Made by a program: the position numbers and the translations under genes. Source: Dictyoglomus thermophilum H-6-12 (GTDB lineage Bacteria; Dictyoglomota; Dictyoglomia; Dictyoglomales; Dictyoglomaceae). Taken from it: DNA of 64,000 bases. The notes under the pieces were generated by a model. That model ran no database searches. It was given only the letters and a program-made list of their open reading frames with translations, and was not told the DNA's origin. The stretch covers positions 682,001 to 746,000 of the forward strand of contig NC_011297.1 of NCBI RefSeq assembly GCF_000020965.1, given 5' to 3'. Numbering within the stretch: the first letter of the stretch is position 1; each line of letters starts with the position of its first letter. Of this stretch, positions 17,453 to 25,335 are shown one piece after another.

Positions 17453-17954
17453 TAGAAGATATTGATATCAACAAATAGGATATTATGGAGTTTATTCCTG
17501 CCTTTATCAGGTTAAAAGGAATTATAACTGGTAAAATCAGTGGATAAATAGTACTTCTTGGTACTCCCAAATATATGGGAGTAAAAATAATATTTGCTAT
17601 AGCCATAACTATAGCCATGCTTATGGTTCCAAGAACAAGGCCTAATATTAAATTTTTAGTTTTCTTATAAACATATCCGGCAACGCTAACTAGAGTACCA
17701 GAAGCCAAAAAGTGCATTAGAGCTCCAATTGGTCCTCCTTGTCCTGTGAAAACTGCCATTAATATTGCTACTATAAGAGTTGAAAGTAGTCCATAAGGTA
17801 CTCCTATTTGGGTTGATATTAAGATTAAAGAAATATCGCCTGGGTCATAAAGTAGATATGGTGCTTGAGGAAGAATAGGAAAATAGATAGTGATAGAAAG
17901 AATGATTGATAATGCTGTAAGAATTGATACTAATACAAGTTTTTTGGTGGCCAT
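17421..17954 (-). CDS. ribU: Riboflavin ECF transporter substrate-binding subunit (RibU-like)
   Basis: 177 residues, five or six membrane helices, with the ECF S-component start ATKKLVLVSILTALSIIL that contacts the energising subunit through its Ala/Leu-rich first helix. The LLYDPGDISLILISTQIGVPYG segment is typical of RibU. The riboflavin assignment is strongly supported by the FMN riboswitch and intrinsic terminator directly upstream. RibU works with shared EcfA, EcfA' and EcfT subunits, which are not encoded in this window. The ribosome site (AAAGGGAGG) is clear. Confidence 0.9.
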   Translation of the reverse strand: MATKKLVLVSILTALSIILSITIYFPILPQAPYLLYDPGDISLILISTQIGVPYGLLSTLIVAILMAVFTGQGGPIGALMHFLASGTLVSVAGYVYKKTKNLILGLVLGTISMAIVMAIANIIFTPIYLGVPRSTIYPLILPVIIPFNLIKAGINSIISYLLISISSIRTYFERMRE

Positions 17955-17989
17955 AATTTTACCTCCCTTTGAAATATTTATTTATATAC

Positions 17990-18024
17990 AAAAAAAGCCC
18001 TGAAGGCATATACCTTCAGGGCTT
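17990..18024 (-). terminator. Riboswitch-controlled intrinsic terminator
   Basis: An 11-bp perfect stem AGCCCTGAAGG (17996-18006) and CCTTCAGGGCT (18013-18023) with a six-base loop, followed on the minus strand by a run of T. It lies between the FMN aptamer and the ribU start, where ligand-dependent termination is expected. Confidence 0.88.
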
Positions 18025-18040
18025 TTTTCCAAAAAATTAA

Positions 18041-18214
18041 ATTACCTTCTCCCATCCGGACTATACCGTCGGCTCTGGATTCTCACCAGATCTGCAAGCC
18101 TTTTGGCTTGCTCGCAGGCTTAGGTAGCTCTATCTATTTAGAGCTACCATCACTGCCGGTCGGGAATTGAGAGGAACTTTTATTGTTCCTCTCTCACCCT
18201 GCCCCGAAGGTAAT
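18041..18214 (-). promoter_or_regulatory. FMN riboswitch (RFN element)
   Basis: Read on the minus strand the sequence shows the conserved RFN blocks: CTTCGGGGCAGGGTGAGAG at the 5' side, ATTCCCGACCGGCAGTGATGG in the middle, then GTGAGAATCCAGAGCCGACGG and TAGTCCGGATGGGAGAAGG at the 3' side. The closing P1 stem is ATTACCTTC (18214-18206) with GAAGGTAAT (18049-18041). Two variable arms are visible (GTAGCTCTA/TAGAGCTAC and GCAAGCC/GGCTTGC). FMN binding should favour the downstream terminator and switch off riboflavin uptake. Confidence 0.96.
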
Positions 18215-18222
18215 TTTATGAA

Positions 18223-18251
18223 ATTATATCTAAAATTCTATTTTGTTTCAA
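18223..18251 (-). promoter_or_regulatory. Promoter of the FMN riboswitch-ribU transcript
   Basis: Minus-strand TTGAAA (18251-18246) and TATAAT (18228-18223) with a 17-base spacer. The expected start near 18216 coincides with the first base pairs of the aptamer P1 stem. The -35 lies inside the 3' end of the degV gene. Confidence 0.78.
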
Positions 18252-19143
18252 TATCGATAGACAAATTTGAAGGATAAGCTATTACTCCTACAGTTCCTGG
18301 TCCTGCATGTACGCTTAGGGCTGCACTTAGTTTATTTACTATTATGTTTTTTATTTCAAATACTTTTGAGATCTCTTCTTTAAGCTTTTTCACTTCTTCT
18401 TCAGCACTTGCGTGTAAGAATCCGATATTTAGAAATTTCTTATCTTTAAAAAAGTTATTCATATGGGAGACTATCTTCTGGTAGGCTTTTACTCTTCCTA
18501 TAGCTTTGTCAAGAGCAACTAAAACCCCATCATGATCTACAGATATTATAGGATTTATTTTTAGCATCTCTGCGAGTAGATATTTAGCCTTTCCTATTCT
18601 TCCTCCTGCTGCAAGAAATTTTAGAGTATCATTTGTAAAGGCATGGAATAAATTACTCCTTACCTCATTGATATGTTCTATTGTTTTTTTTAGATCCCAT
18701 CCTTTAAGAGAAGCTTTTGCAGCTTCTATCACCATAAAACCAGTCCCTAAGGATACACTCTTGGAATCTAAAACTTCTATTTCAGCCTCGGGCTCTTCCT
18801 CCTTAATGATTTGTTTTGCTGTATTTGCAGATTGGAAAGCTCCACTTCCCCATGAGGTCATATGGATGCTTAAAACTCTTTTCCCTTCCTCTAATATTTT
18901 TTTGAAAGTTTCATAGTATTCTCCAACTCCAGGACAGGCTGTTTTAGGTAATTTGCTTAAATCTTCTGTCTTTTCTAGATAGCTCCAAACTTCCTCTGGA
19001 GTTATTTCTATACTTTCTTTAAAGGATCTTCCCTCTAAGTGTATATAGTAGGGAATAACTTCTATACCTAAAGCCTTGCTGATTTCTTCTGGTATATCGG
19101 CAGTACTGTCGGTTACTACTTTAAATTTTAAGTCCTTTTCCAT
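18238..19143 (-). CDS. DegV family fatty-acid-binding protein
   Basis: 301 residues covering the two DegV lobes. Typical signatures are VVTDSTADIPEEI at the N-terminus, SCPG-like KTACPGVGEYYETF, LSIHMTSWGSGAFQSA, VLDSKSVSLGTGFMV, LKFLAAGGRIGKAK and the C-terminal SVHAGPGTVGVIAYP. DegV/FakB proteins bind fatty acids and present them to a fatty-acid kinase (FakA), which is not seen here. A clear ribosome site (AGGAGG) precedes the ATG. Transcription is divergent from the GH3 gene. Confidence 0.92.
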   Translation of the reverse strand: MEKDLKFKVVTDSTADIPEEISKALGIEVIPYYIHLEGRSFKESIEITPEEVWSYLEKTEDLSKLPKTACPGVGEYYETFKKILEEGKRVLSIHMTSWGSGAFQSANTAKQIIKEEEPEAEIEVLDSKSVSLGTGFMVIEAAKASLKGWDLKKTIEHINEVRSNLFHAFTNDTLKFLAAGGRIGKAKYLLAEMLKINPIISVDHDGVLVALDKAIGRVKAYQKIVSHMNNFFKDKKFLNIGFLHASAEEEVKKLKEEISKVFEIKNIIVNKLSAALSVHAGPGTVGVIAYPSNLSIDIETK

Positions 19144-19185
19144 TTTTAGATCCTCCTAAGAAAATAGCATTTTAAAAAACAATTT

Positions 19186-19214
19186 ATTATAAAACATGTT
19201 CTTAAGAGAATAAA
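19186..19214 (-). promoter_or_regulatory. Candidate promoter of the degV-like gene
   Basis: Minus-strand TTTATT (19214-19209) and a perfect TATAAT (19191-19186) at 17-base spacing, 43 bases before the start codon. The -35 is weak. Confidence 0.45.
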
Positions 19215-19265
19215 GTATATTTTGAAAGTATGAAAGTTTCACTTTTATTTTTGTGCGAGTTTAGA

Positions 19266-19296
19266 TATAATTAAAGCTAGAAATAAAAACGTTTTT
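19266..19296 (+). promoter_or_regulatory. -10 box and palindromic candidate operator before the GH3 gene
   Basis: TATAAT at 19266-19271 is followed by the palindrome AAAAACGTTTTT (19285-19296) just upstream of the AAAGGAGG ribosome site. A central CG with A/T flanks is typical of LacI-family operators, and the position downstream of the -10 would allow repression. No consensus -35 is seen. Confidence 0.45.
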
Positions 19297-19313
19297 CTAA
19301 AGGAGGTAAAGGA

Positions 19314-21602
19314 ATGGAAGAGAAAGAATTATCAAAAAAAGTTAAGGATTTGATTGCTAAGATGACCCTTGAAGAGAAGATTGCTCAATTACAAGCTGTT
19401 TATGGTAAGGATTTAGTAGATGAGAATGGTAATTTTTCAGAGGAAAAGGCTGAAAAGCTTTTGAAGAATGGTATTGGGCAGATTTCAAGGGTGGCTGGAG
19501 AAAGAGGAGTAAGTCCTGAGAAGGCAGTCGAGCTTGCCAACAAAATTCAAAAATTTTTGAAAGAAAAAACAAGACTTGGAATTCCAGCAATAATTCACGA
19601 AGAATGTTTAAGTGGATTTATGGCTCAAGGAGCAACAGTATTTCCTCAGGCTATTGGTATGGCAAGTACTTTTGAACCTGAACTTATAAGAAGGGTAAGC
19701 GATGTTATAAGACAACATATGAAGGCAGCTAATGTTCATCAGGGTCTCTCTCCTGTTCTTGATATCCCAAGAGATCCAAGATGGGGTAGGACAGAGGAAA
19801 CTTTTGGGGAAGATCCTTATCTTGTATCAAGAATGGCTACGGAATATGTAAAAGGACTTCAGGGAGAGGATTGGAGAGAGGGAATTGTAGCTACAGTTAA
19901 ACATTTTACAGCTTATGGTATTTCTGAGGGAGCGAGAAATTTAGGACCTGCAAAAGTTGGAGAGAGAGAACTTAGAGAAGTTTTCCTATTTCCTTTTGAG
20001 GTAGCAATAAAAGAAGGACAAGCAGGATCCTTAATGAACGCATATCATGAGATAGATGGAGTGCCCTGCGCTTCTTCAAAGTTTTTGTTAACAAAGATTT
20101 TAAGATGGGAATGGGGTTTTAAGGGTTATGTAGTATCTGACTATATAGCTGTAAGAATGCTTGAAAACTTCCATAAAGTAGCAAGAGATGCAAAGGAGGC
20201 AGCAGTACTTGCTTTGGAAGCTGGAATTGATATTGAACTTCCAAGTGTAGATTGCTATGGCGAGCCGTTGATTCAAGCAGTAAAAGAAGGTTTGATATCT
20301 GAAGAAGTTATAAATGCTTCTGTTGAGAGAGTTTTAAGAGCAAAATTTATGCTTGGCTTGTTTGATGATAATTTAGAAAAGGATCCTAAGAAAGTATATG
20401 AGGTTTTTGATAAACCGGAATTTAGAGATTTGTCAAGAGAAGTTGCAAGGAGATCAATAGTACTTCTTAAGAATGATGGGACATTACCACTTTCCAAAAA
20501 TCTTAAGAAGGTTGCAGTGATCGGCCCTAATGCAGATAATCCTCGTAATCTACATGGAGACTATAGTTACACAGCTCATATTCCATCAATAGCAGAAGGT
20601 CTTGAGGGAGTAAAAGTAGAGGAAAAATGTGTAGTGAGAACTGTAAGTATTTTGGAAGGGATAAGGAATAAAGTGTCTCCTGAAACTGAAGTATTATATG
20701 CTAAGGGCTGTGACATTATTAGCGACTCTAAGGATGGGTTTGCTGAAGCTATAGAGATGGCTAAAGAGGCTGATGTAATTATAGCTGTAATGGGTGAAGA
20801 AAGTGGACTATTCCACAGAGGAATTTCTGGTGAAGGAAATGATAGGACAACATTAGAGCTTTTTGGTGTTCAAAGAGATCTATTAAAGGAACTTCACAAA
20901 CTTGGTAAGCCAATCGTTCTTGTACTTATTAATGGAAGACCACAGGCCTTAAAATGGGAGCATGAGAATCTCAATGCAATTTTGGAAGCATGGTATCCAG
21001 GAGAGGAAGGTGGAAATGCAGTTGCTGATGTAATTTTTGGAGATTATAATCCTTCTGGAAAGCTTCCTATTTCTTTCCCAGCTGTGACAGGACAAATACC
21101 TGTCTATTATAATAGAAAACCATCTGCCTTTAGTGACTATATAGATGAGTCAGCTAAACCTTTATATCCTTTTGGTCATGGACTCTCTTATACAACTTTT
21201 GAATATTCTGACCTAAAAATCTCTCCAGAGAAGGTTAATTCGTTAGAAAAGGTCGAAATTAGCTTTACTATTAAGAATACGGGTAATAGAGATGGTGAAG
21301 AAGTAGTTCAATTATATATCCATGATCAAGTGGCAAGCTTAGAAAGACCTGTTAAGGAATTAAAGGGCTTTAAGAAGATATATCTTAAACCTGGAGAATC
21401 AAAGAGAGTAACTTTTACTCTTTATCCTGAGCAGCTTGCCTTCTATGATGAGTTTATGAGATTCATTGTTGAAAAGGGTGTCTTTGAAGTAATGATTGGT
21501 AGTTCTTCTGAAGATATAAGACTTATGGGAACCTTTGAGGTACTGGAGACAAAAGTAATTACAGAAAAAAGAAAATTTGCAAGTGATGTTAAGGTAGAGT
21601 AA
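19314..21602 (+). CDS. Glycoside hydrolase family 3 beta-glycosidase
   Basis: 762 residues without a signal peptide, so probably cytoplasmic. The N-terminal barrel has the GH3 motifs KMTLEEKIAQL, ATVFPQAIGMASTF, LSPVLDIPRDPRWGRTEE, VKHFTAYG and the nucleophile Asp276 in GYVVSDYIAV; the second domain follows (RRSIVLLKNDGTLPL, AVIGPNAD, AWYPGEEGGNAVADVIFGDYNPSGKLPIS), then a fibronectin-like C-terminal domain (PVKELKGFKKIYLKPGES). It hydrolyses terminal beta-linked glucose or xylose from oligosaccharides; the exact specificity is not readable from sequence. It starts the carbohydrate region. Confidence 0.94.
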   Translation: MEEKELSKKVKDLIAKMTLEEKIAQLQAVYGKDLVDENGNFSEEKAEKLLKNGIGQISRVAGERGVSPEKAVELANKIQKFLKEKTRLGIPAIIHEECLSGFMAQGATVFPQAIGMASTFEPELIRRVSDVIRQHMKAANVHQGLSPVLDIPRDPRWGRTEETFGEDPYLVSRMATEYVKGLQGEDWREGIVATVKHFTAYGISEGARNLGPAKVGERELREVFLFPFEVAIKEGQAGSLMNAYHEIDGVPCASSKFLLTKILRWEWGFKGYVVSDYIAVRMLENFHKVARDAKEAAVLALEAGIDIELPSVDCYGEPLIQAVKEGLISEEVINASVERVLRAKFMLGLFDDNLEKDPKKVYEVFDKPEFRDLSREVARRSIVLLKNDGTLPLSKNLKKVAVIGPNADNPRNLHGDYSYTAHIPSIAEGLEGVKVEEKCVVRTVSILEGIRNKVSPETEVLYAKGCDIISDSKDGFAEAIEMAKEADVIIAVMGEESGLFHRGISGEGNDRTTLELFGVQRDLLKELHKLGKPIVLVLINGRPQALKWEHENLNAILEAWYPGEEGGNAVADVIFGDYNPSGKLPISFPAVTGQIPVYYNRKPSAFSDYIDESAKPLYPFGHGLSYTTFEYSDLKISPEKVNSLEKVEISFTIKNTGNRDGEEVVQLYIHDQVASLERPVKELKGFKKIYLKPGESKRVTFTLYPEQLAFYDEFMRFIVEKGVFEVMIGSSSEDIRLMGTFEVLETKVITEKRKFASDVKVE

Positions 21603-21603
21603 T

Positions 21604-21628
21604 AAAAGGGGGAGCAAGACTCCCCCCT
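21604..21628. terminator. Hairpin between convergent GH3 and RraA-like genes
   Basis: GGGGGAG (21608-21614) and CTCCCCC (21620-21626) with a five-base loop. A T-rich run (TTTTATT) follows on the minus strand, so it fits a terminator for the RraA-like gene; on the plus strand the following bases are CTTAAG, so it would be weaker for the GH3 gene. Confidence 0.7.
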
Positions 21629-21634
21629 TAAGCA

Positions 21635-22333
21635 TTATAAAACGGTATTGTCGTAATTCCATCCCATTTTATCGTATAACTTCCTTCTTGAATCTTTATC
21701 TAAATTAAGTTCCTTTCTTGCAAGTTCTGCTACTACAGGGGCTTTATCCCTAGGAACTACTAAAACTCCATCGCCATCTGCGATAATTACATCCCCAGGG
21801 TTGACTGTTACTCCCTCTATATTTATAGGAATGTCCATGGCATCATATTGTAATCTTCCAATAACAGTTTTTTGAGAGACAAATTTGCTCCAAAAGGGAA
21901 TCTTTTGTAGAATAAGCTCATCGGTATCTCTTGGTCCTCCATTTGTAAGGTATCCAACTACTCCTTTTGAAAATCCATATAAAGAGTTATTTGATCCCAT
22001 GAGACCTGCGTCTACACTGCTTTGATCTATCACAATAAAATCTCCTTTTTTTACCTCTTCAAGCCAAGGATAGGGACAGATATGGGTATAATAATAGCCC
22101 ATCCATTCAGAATATTCTTCTGGAGTTAATTTAGGTATTTCTCCTCTATAGGGTATATATCTTACTGTTTTTGCTATGCCAACTACTCTGATTCTAAATA
22201 AAGGTTTTATGGTGTAAGGGATGCTAAAATTATTGTGTAAGAGAAGATAATCTAGTCCATCTCTTACATCCGCTACTCGTAATCCTTTAAATAATTCGAT
22301 TAGTTCGAGATTTTCTTTCTCACTAAAATTCAT
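21635..22333 (-). CDS. RraA-like protein / HMG aldolase family
   Basis: 232 residues with the RraA/HMG-aldolase fold: VADVRDGLDY near the N-terminus, GSNNSLYGFSKGVVGYLTNGGPRDTDEL (residues about 120-147, containing the metal and substrate Arg-Asp pair), and VNPGDVIIADGDGVLVVP. Members are either class II aldolases for 4-hydroxy-4-methyl-2-oxoglutarate type substrates or RNase E regulators; the aldolase branch is likelier in this lineage. The protein is longer than RraA (about 160 residues), with an extra segment (about 50-105). It is coupled to the upstream PPC-domain gene, with its ribosome site overlapping that gene's end. Confidence 0.78.
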   Translation of the reverse strand: MNFSEKENLELIELFKGLRVADVRDGLDYLLLHNNFSIPYTIKPLFRIRVVGIAKTVRYIPYRGEIPKLTPEEYSEWMGYYYTHICPYPWLEEVKKGDFIVIDQSSVDAGLMGSNNSLYGFSKGVVGYLTNGGPRDTDELILQKIPFWSKFVSQKTVIGRLQYDAMDIPINIEGVTVNPGDVIIADGDGVLVVPRDKAPVVAELARKELNLDKDSRRKLYDKMGWNYDNTVL

Positions 22334-22335
22334 GG

Positions 22336-22776
22336 TTAAACCTCCTCTATAAAAGATATATTATTCTCTTTCAGTTTTCTGACCAAGTTATGATTTTTGC
22401 TGTCTAAGATTAGTAAGGTAAACTCTGCTAGATATAAAACCTGAGAATTATATTCAAGATGTCCCGAATATGTGTTTCTAAGGTCTGAAGCAACAAAATG
22501 TAGGTGAGGCTCATAGTTTATTATTAAACCTTGAGTTGATGATAGCTCAAAAGGACCTTCAAGAGTTATATATTCATTCTTAGGCTTCTCCTCAGTGGTT
22601 AAAACCCGATGAAAAGAGAGTCTCTTTAAAGTTCCTATTCCACTTATAACACAGCTATTTTTTATTTTATTTTCTTTTAAGTAACTTATGATTGTTTCTA
22701 ATAATAACTCTCCAGGATAAAAGTTGAGTATTAAAACGTCTTGTGAAGAGGATGAGGACAAATGAAAGGCTTTCAT
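22336..22776 (-). CDS. PPC/DUF296-domain protein
   Basis: 146 residues matching the PPC (DUF296) domain: a Ser-rich N-terminus, CVISGIGTLKRLSFHRV, and the metal-type histidine pattern PHLHFVASDLRN followed by SGHLEYNSQVLYLAEFTLLIL. In plants the domain occurs in AT-hook proteins; stand-alone bacterial members have unknown roles. Co-transcription with an RraA-like gene suggests a shared metabolic function, but I cannot say which. The ribosome site (AAGGAGG) is good. Confidence 0.75.
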   Translation of the reverse strand: MKAFHLSSSSSQDVLILNFYPGELLLETIISYLKENKIKNSCVISGIGTLKRLSFHRVLTTEEKPKNEYITLEGPFELSSTQGLIINYEPHLHFVASDLRNTYSGHLEYNSQVLYLAEFTLLILDSKNHNLVRKLKENNISFIEEV

Positions 22777-22869
22777 CTTATAACCTCCTTATGAGATTTT
22801 AATATATTTTAAACCAAAAATTTCCTGGATTGACTATCTTCTATAAATATGATACCTTTTAAATAAAAA

Positions 22870-22878
22870 TGGTATTAT
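22870..22878 (+). promoter_or_regulatory. Extended -10 promoter of the AraR-like regulator gene
   Basis: TGGTATTAT (TATTAT at 22873-22878 with TGn before it) lies 21 bases upstream of the ATG at 22900. A leader of roughly 15 bases is expected, and only a weak ribosome site (GGGAA) is visible. Confidence 0.5.
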
Positions 22879-22899
22879 ATTGGTTGGGAATAAAAATAT

Positions 22900-23931
22900 A
22901 TGGGTATATCGCCTTTAGTTAAAGAGAAAATTAAAGAGGAGTTGCTGAAAATAATTGAAAGTAGTAGAAAAGATGACTATGTAAAAATCTCTTCTGAGAG
23001 AGAACTGGCTCAAATCTTTGCTGTGAGTAGGACCACTATAAGAAGTGTGATAAAGGAACTAATAGAAGAAGGAATGTTAGTACAAATTCAAGGGAAAGGA
23101 ACTTATATAACCCCTAAAACAGAAAAATTTGTTTATGTTTTGAATTCTCCAGATTTAAAAAGCGATGATCCTTTTTACTCTAAATTTTTTGTGGAATTAA
23201 CGAATAAACTTACAAAAAAAGGTTTTAATTTGAATTTTATATCCATGGATAGAATTGCTCGAAAAAAAGACAAGGAAGTGCCAGTACTCATTATAGGGGT
23301 AATTAATGACGGAACTATTGAAAAACTTAAAAATAATTTCAGATATTTAATTTCTATTGAGCAGTATTTTAATCATGATGAAATCATTCAGATTTCTGTA
23401 GATGATTATAGAATAGGTTGGTCTGCGGCAGAGGCCCTCATTAAGAGAAATCACGATTATATTATTCATCTTTGTGGACCAGAGAGATATACGGCACCTC
23501 GTTTAAGAAAGTTGGGCTTTTGGGATAGAGTTAAAATTGAGCCTAAGGTAAAATATGAAATAATTGAGGGAAAGATGAATTATAAATCGGGTTATGAATT
23601 AGGTGAAAAGGTCTTAGAGATTTTTAATAAAGAGAAAAGAAGTAAAATTGGAATTTTTGCTGCAAATGACTGGATGGCTATAGGCTTGATGCAGAGGTTG
23701 AAAGAGGCTGGTGTTATAGCAGGTAGGGACTTAAGCGTTATTGGATGTGATGATGTTCCTTTATCGACGGAGGTTGTTCCTAATTTGACTACTTTTAAAT
23801 GGGATATTGAGAAAATTGTGGAAGAAATTTTGGGGGTTTTGAGTGATATAATAAACAAAAGAAAGTCTGTTTTTGATAAAAGAGTTCTTGTGCCTGCTGA
23901 ATTTGTAATAAGACAGACTCTAATGGATTGA
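22900..23931 (+). CDS. AraR-like transcriptional regulator (GntR-type HTH plus LacI-type sensor)
   Basis: 343 residues. The N-terminal winged helix (about 5-70) is GntR-like: KISSERELAQIFAVSRTTIRSVIKELIEEGMLVQIQGKGTYI. The remainder is a periplasmic-binding-protein-like effector domain of the LacI/AraR type, with YRIGWSAAEALIKR, GIFAANDWMAIGLMQRLKEAGV and LSVIGCDDVPLSTEVVPNLTTFKWD. AraR in Bacillus has the same combination and represses sugar genes until its sugar binds. It sits directly upstream of the galactan transporter genes, which it probably controls. The promoter of that operon begins within its stop codon. Confidence 0.88.
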   Translation: MGISPLVKEKIKEELLKIIESSRKDDYVKISSERELAQIFAVSRTTIRSVIKELIEEGMLVQIQGKGTYITPKTEKFVYVLNSPDLKSDDPFYSKFFVELTNKLTKKGFNLNFISMDRIARKKDKEVPVLIIGVINDGTIEKLKNNFRYLISIEQYFNHDEIIQISVDDYRIGWSAAEALIKRNHDYIIHLCGPERYTAPRLRKLGFWDRVKIEPKVKYEIIEGKMNYKSGYELGEKVLEIFNKEKRSKIGIFAANDWMAIGLMQRLKEAGVIAGRDLSVIGCDDVPLSTEVVPNLTTFKWDIEKIVEEILGVLSDIINKRKSVFDKRVLVPAEFVIRQTLMD

Positions 23932-23957
23932 CAAGATCTTATATGACTAAATATAAT
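23928..23957 (+). promoter_or_regulatory. Promoter of the MalEFG-type galactan transport operon
   Basis: TTGACA (23928-23933) and TATAAT (23952-23957) with an 18-base spacer; both hexamers are perfect. The -35 overlaps the regulator's stop codon. The leader of about 110 bases contains a strong unaccompanied Shine-Dalgarno-like GGGGGAGGTGA (23996-24006) far upstream of the real start. Confidence 0.85.
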
Positions 23958-24072
23958 ATAATTAAGTGGTGTTTAATTGGTTCTAAAATGGTATGGGGGA
24001 GGTGAAAGAAAAAGGCAAAGAAATTAAAATTATAAGCTCTCTCCTAAAATAATCTCAAAAAGGGGGTTCATT

Positions 24073-25269
24073 ATGAAAAAATTAGGTTATGTATTAATTT
24101 TAATCTCTTTAATGATTCTTTTCCTTAGTTTGACGGGAGCACAAACTAATAAGATTACTGTTTGGTGCTCTGAAAAGCAGGTAGATATTCTCCAAAGATT
24201 AGGAGAGGAATTTAAGGCTAAATATGGAGTCAGTGTTGACGTTCAATATGTAGAATTTGGCTCTATTAAGCCTAATTTTTTAACGGCTGCTCCTCAGGGT
24301 AAAGGGGCAGATATAATTGTGGGTGCTCATGATTGGGTAGGTGAACTGGTAGTAAATGGCTTATTGGAACCTATTAGTCAGTTCAAAGATCAAAATCAAT
24401 TTTATGCTACAGCTTTGAATGCCTTCTCTTATGGTGGTAAACTCTATGGTTTGCCCTATGCTATGGAGGCTATTGCACTAATCTATAACAAAGATTATGT
24501 AAAGCTTCCACCTTCTACTTTTGATTCCTTAATCTCAACTGCAAAAAGAATAGATACTGCTTATAAAGGAAGGGTTAGAGGCTTCATAACTAGTGGAACA
24601 GAATTCTACTATGTAGCACCTGTTCTTTTTGGTTATGGTGGTTATGTATTTAAAGAGACACCAAAAGGTCTTGATGTTTCTGATATTGGTCTTGCGAATC
24701 CTGGAGCTATAAAAGGCGCAAAACTTTGGAAGAGGCTTTTTGATGAAAAGATTTTAACACCTGGAGATAATTATCAGATAATGGATTCCATGTTTAAAGA
24801 AGGAAAGGCAGCAATGATTATTAATGGACCATGGGCTGTCAAGGCTTATAAAGATGCAGGTATAAATTATGGGGTAACTGTAATACCAAGCTTAGAGAAA
24901 GGTGTAGTGGCAAAGCCTTTTGTAGGGGTTCAGGGATTTATGATAAATGCAAAATCTCCTAATAAGATTCTTGCAAGAGATTTCGTACTCAACTATATAG
25001 CTACAAAAGATACAATGTACAAGATTTATCTGGCAGATCCAAGAATTCCTGCAAGAAAAGATGTCCTTTCTATGATTAAAGATAATCCTGATATAGTTGG
25101 TTTCACAAAGAGTGCAGCAAATGGTATACCTATGCCTAACGTTCCTGAAATGGCTTTTGTTTGGAGTGCTATGAATGATGCTCTTAACTTAATTGCAAAT
25201 GGGAAGGCAACTCCTGAGGAAGCTTTAGAAAATGCAGTGAAAGCAATAAAAGCTCAAATTAAGAAGTAA
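24073..25269 (+). CDS. MalE-type ABC transporter sugar-binding protein
   Basis: 398 residues with a signal peptide (about 1-24, SLTGAQ). It belongs to the extracellular solute-binding family 1: ITVWCSEKQVDILQRLGEEFKAKYGV, KGADIIVGAHDWVGELVVNGLLEPIS, YGLPYAMEAIALIYNKD, MFKEGKAAMIINGPWAVKAYKDAGI and RDFVLNYIATKDTM. It should capture oligosaccharides outside the membrane for the permeases encoded next. Adjacency to a GH53 galactanase points to galacto-oligosaccharides, although MalE-like proteins also bind maltodextrins; this is inference. A ribosome site (AGGGGG) precedes the ATG. Confidence 0.92.
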   Translation: MKKLGYVLILISLMILFLSLTGAQTNKITVWCSEKQVDILQRLGEEFKAKYGVSVDVQYVEFGSIKPNFLTAAPQGKGADIIVGAHDWVGELVVNGLLEPISQFKDQNQFYATALNAFSYGGKLYGLPYAMEAIALIYNKDYVKLPPSTFDSLISTAKRIDTAYKGRVRGFITSGTEFYYVAPVLFGYGGYVFKETPKGLDVSDIGLANPGAIKGAKLWKRLFDEKILTPGDNYQIMDSMFKEGKAAMIINGPWAVKAYKDAGINYGVTVIPSLEKGVVAKPFVGVQGFMINAKSPNKILARDFVLNYIATKDTMYKIYLADPRIPARKDVLSMIKDNPDIVGFTKSAANGIPMPNVPEMAFVWSAMNDALNLIANGKATPEEALENAVKAIKAQIKK

Positions 25270-25287
25270 AAGATAAAGATAAATAGT

Positions 25288-25315
25288 GGTGGTCCAGAGA
25301 TAACTCTGGGCCACC
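25288..25315 (+). repeat. Intercistronic hairpin between binding-protein and MalF-type genes
   Basis: GGTGGTCCAGAG (25288-25299) pairs with CTCTGGGCCACC (25304-25315) through eleven Watson-Crick pairs and one G-U, with loop ATAA. No T run follows, so it is more likely an mRNA stabiliser of the binding-protein message than a terminator. Confidence 0.7.
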
Positions 25316-25335
25316 TGAGGAGGGTGGATAATTTG

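Noticed and set aside
17996-18023. Separate bidirectional terminator for the EamA gene
   Set aside because: It lies beyond the ribU start, 540 bases past the EamA stop, and fits the riboswitch expression platform instead.
20273-20497. Minus-strand open frame inside the GH3 gene
   Set aside because: Antisense shadow with no start signal; such frames are common in AT-rich coding DNA.
23980-23993. AAAATGGTAT shared by the regions upstream of the regulator and the MalE-type gene, as a possible operator
   Set aside because: The first copy is the extended -10 of the regulator promoter, and TGGTAT also appears at unrelated genes (16561, 52499), so promoter composition explains it better. No inverted partner is present at the second copy.
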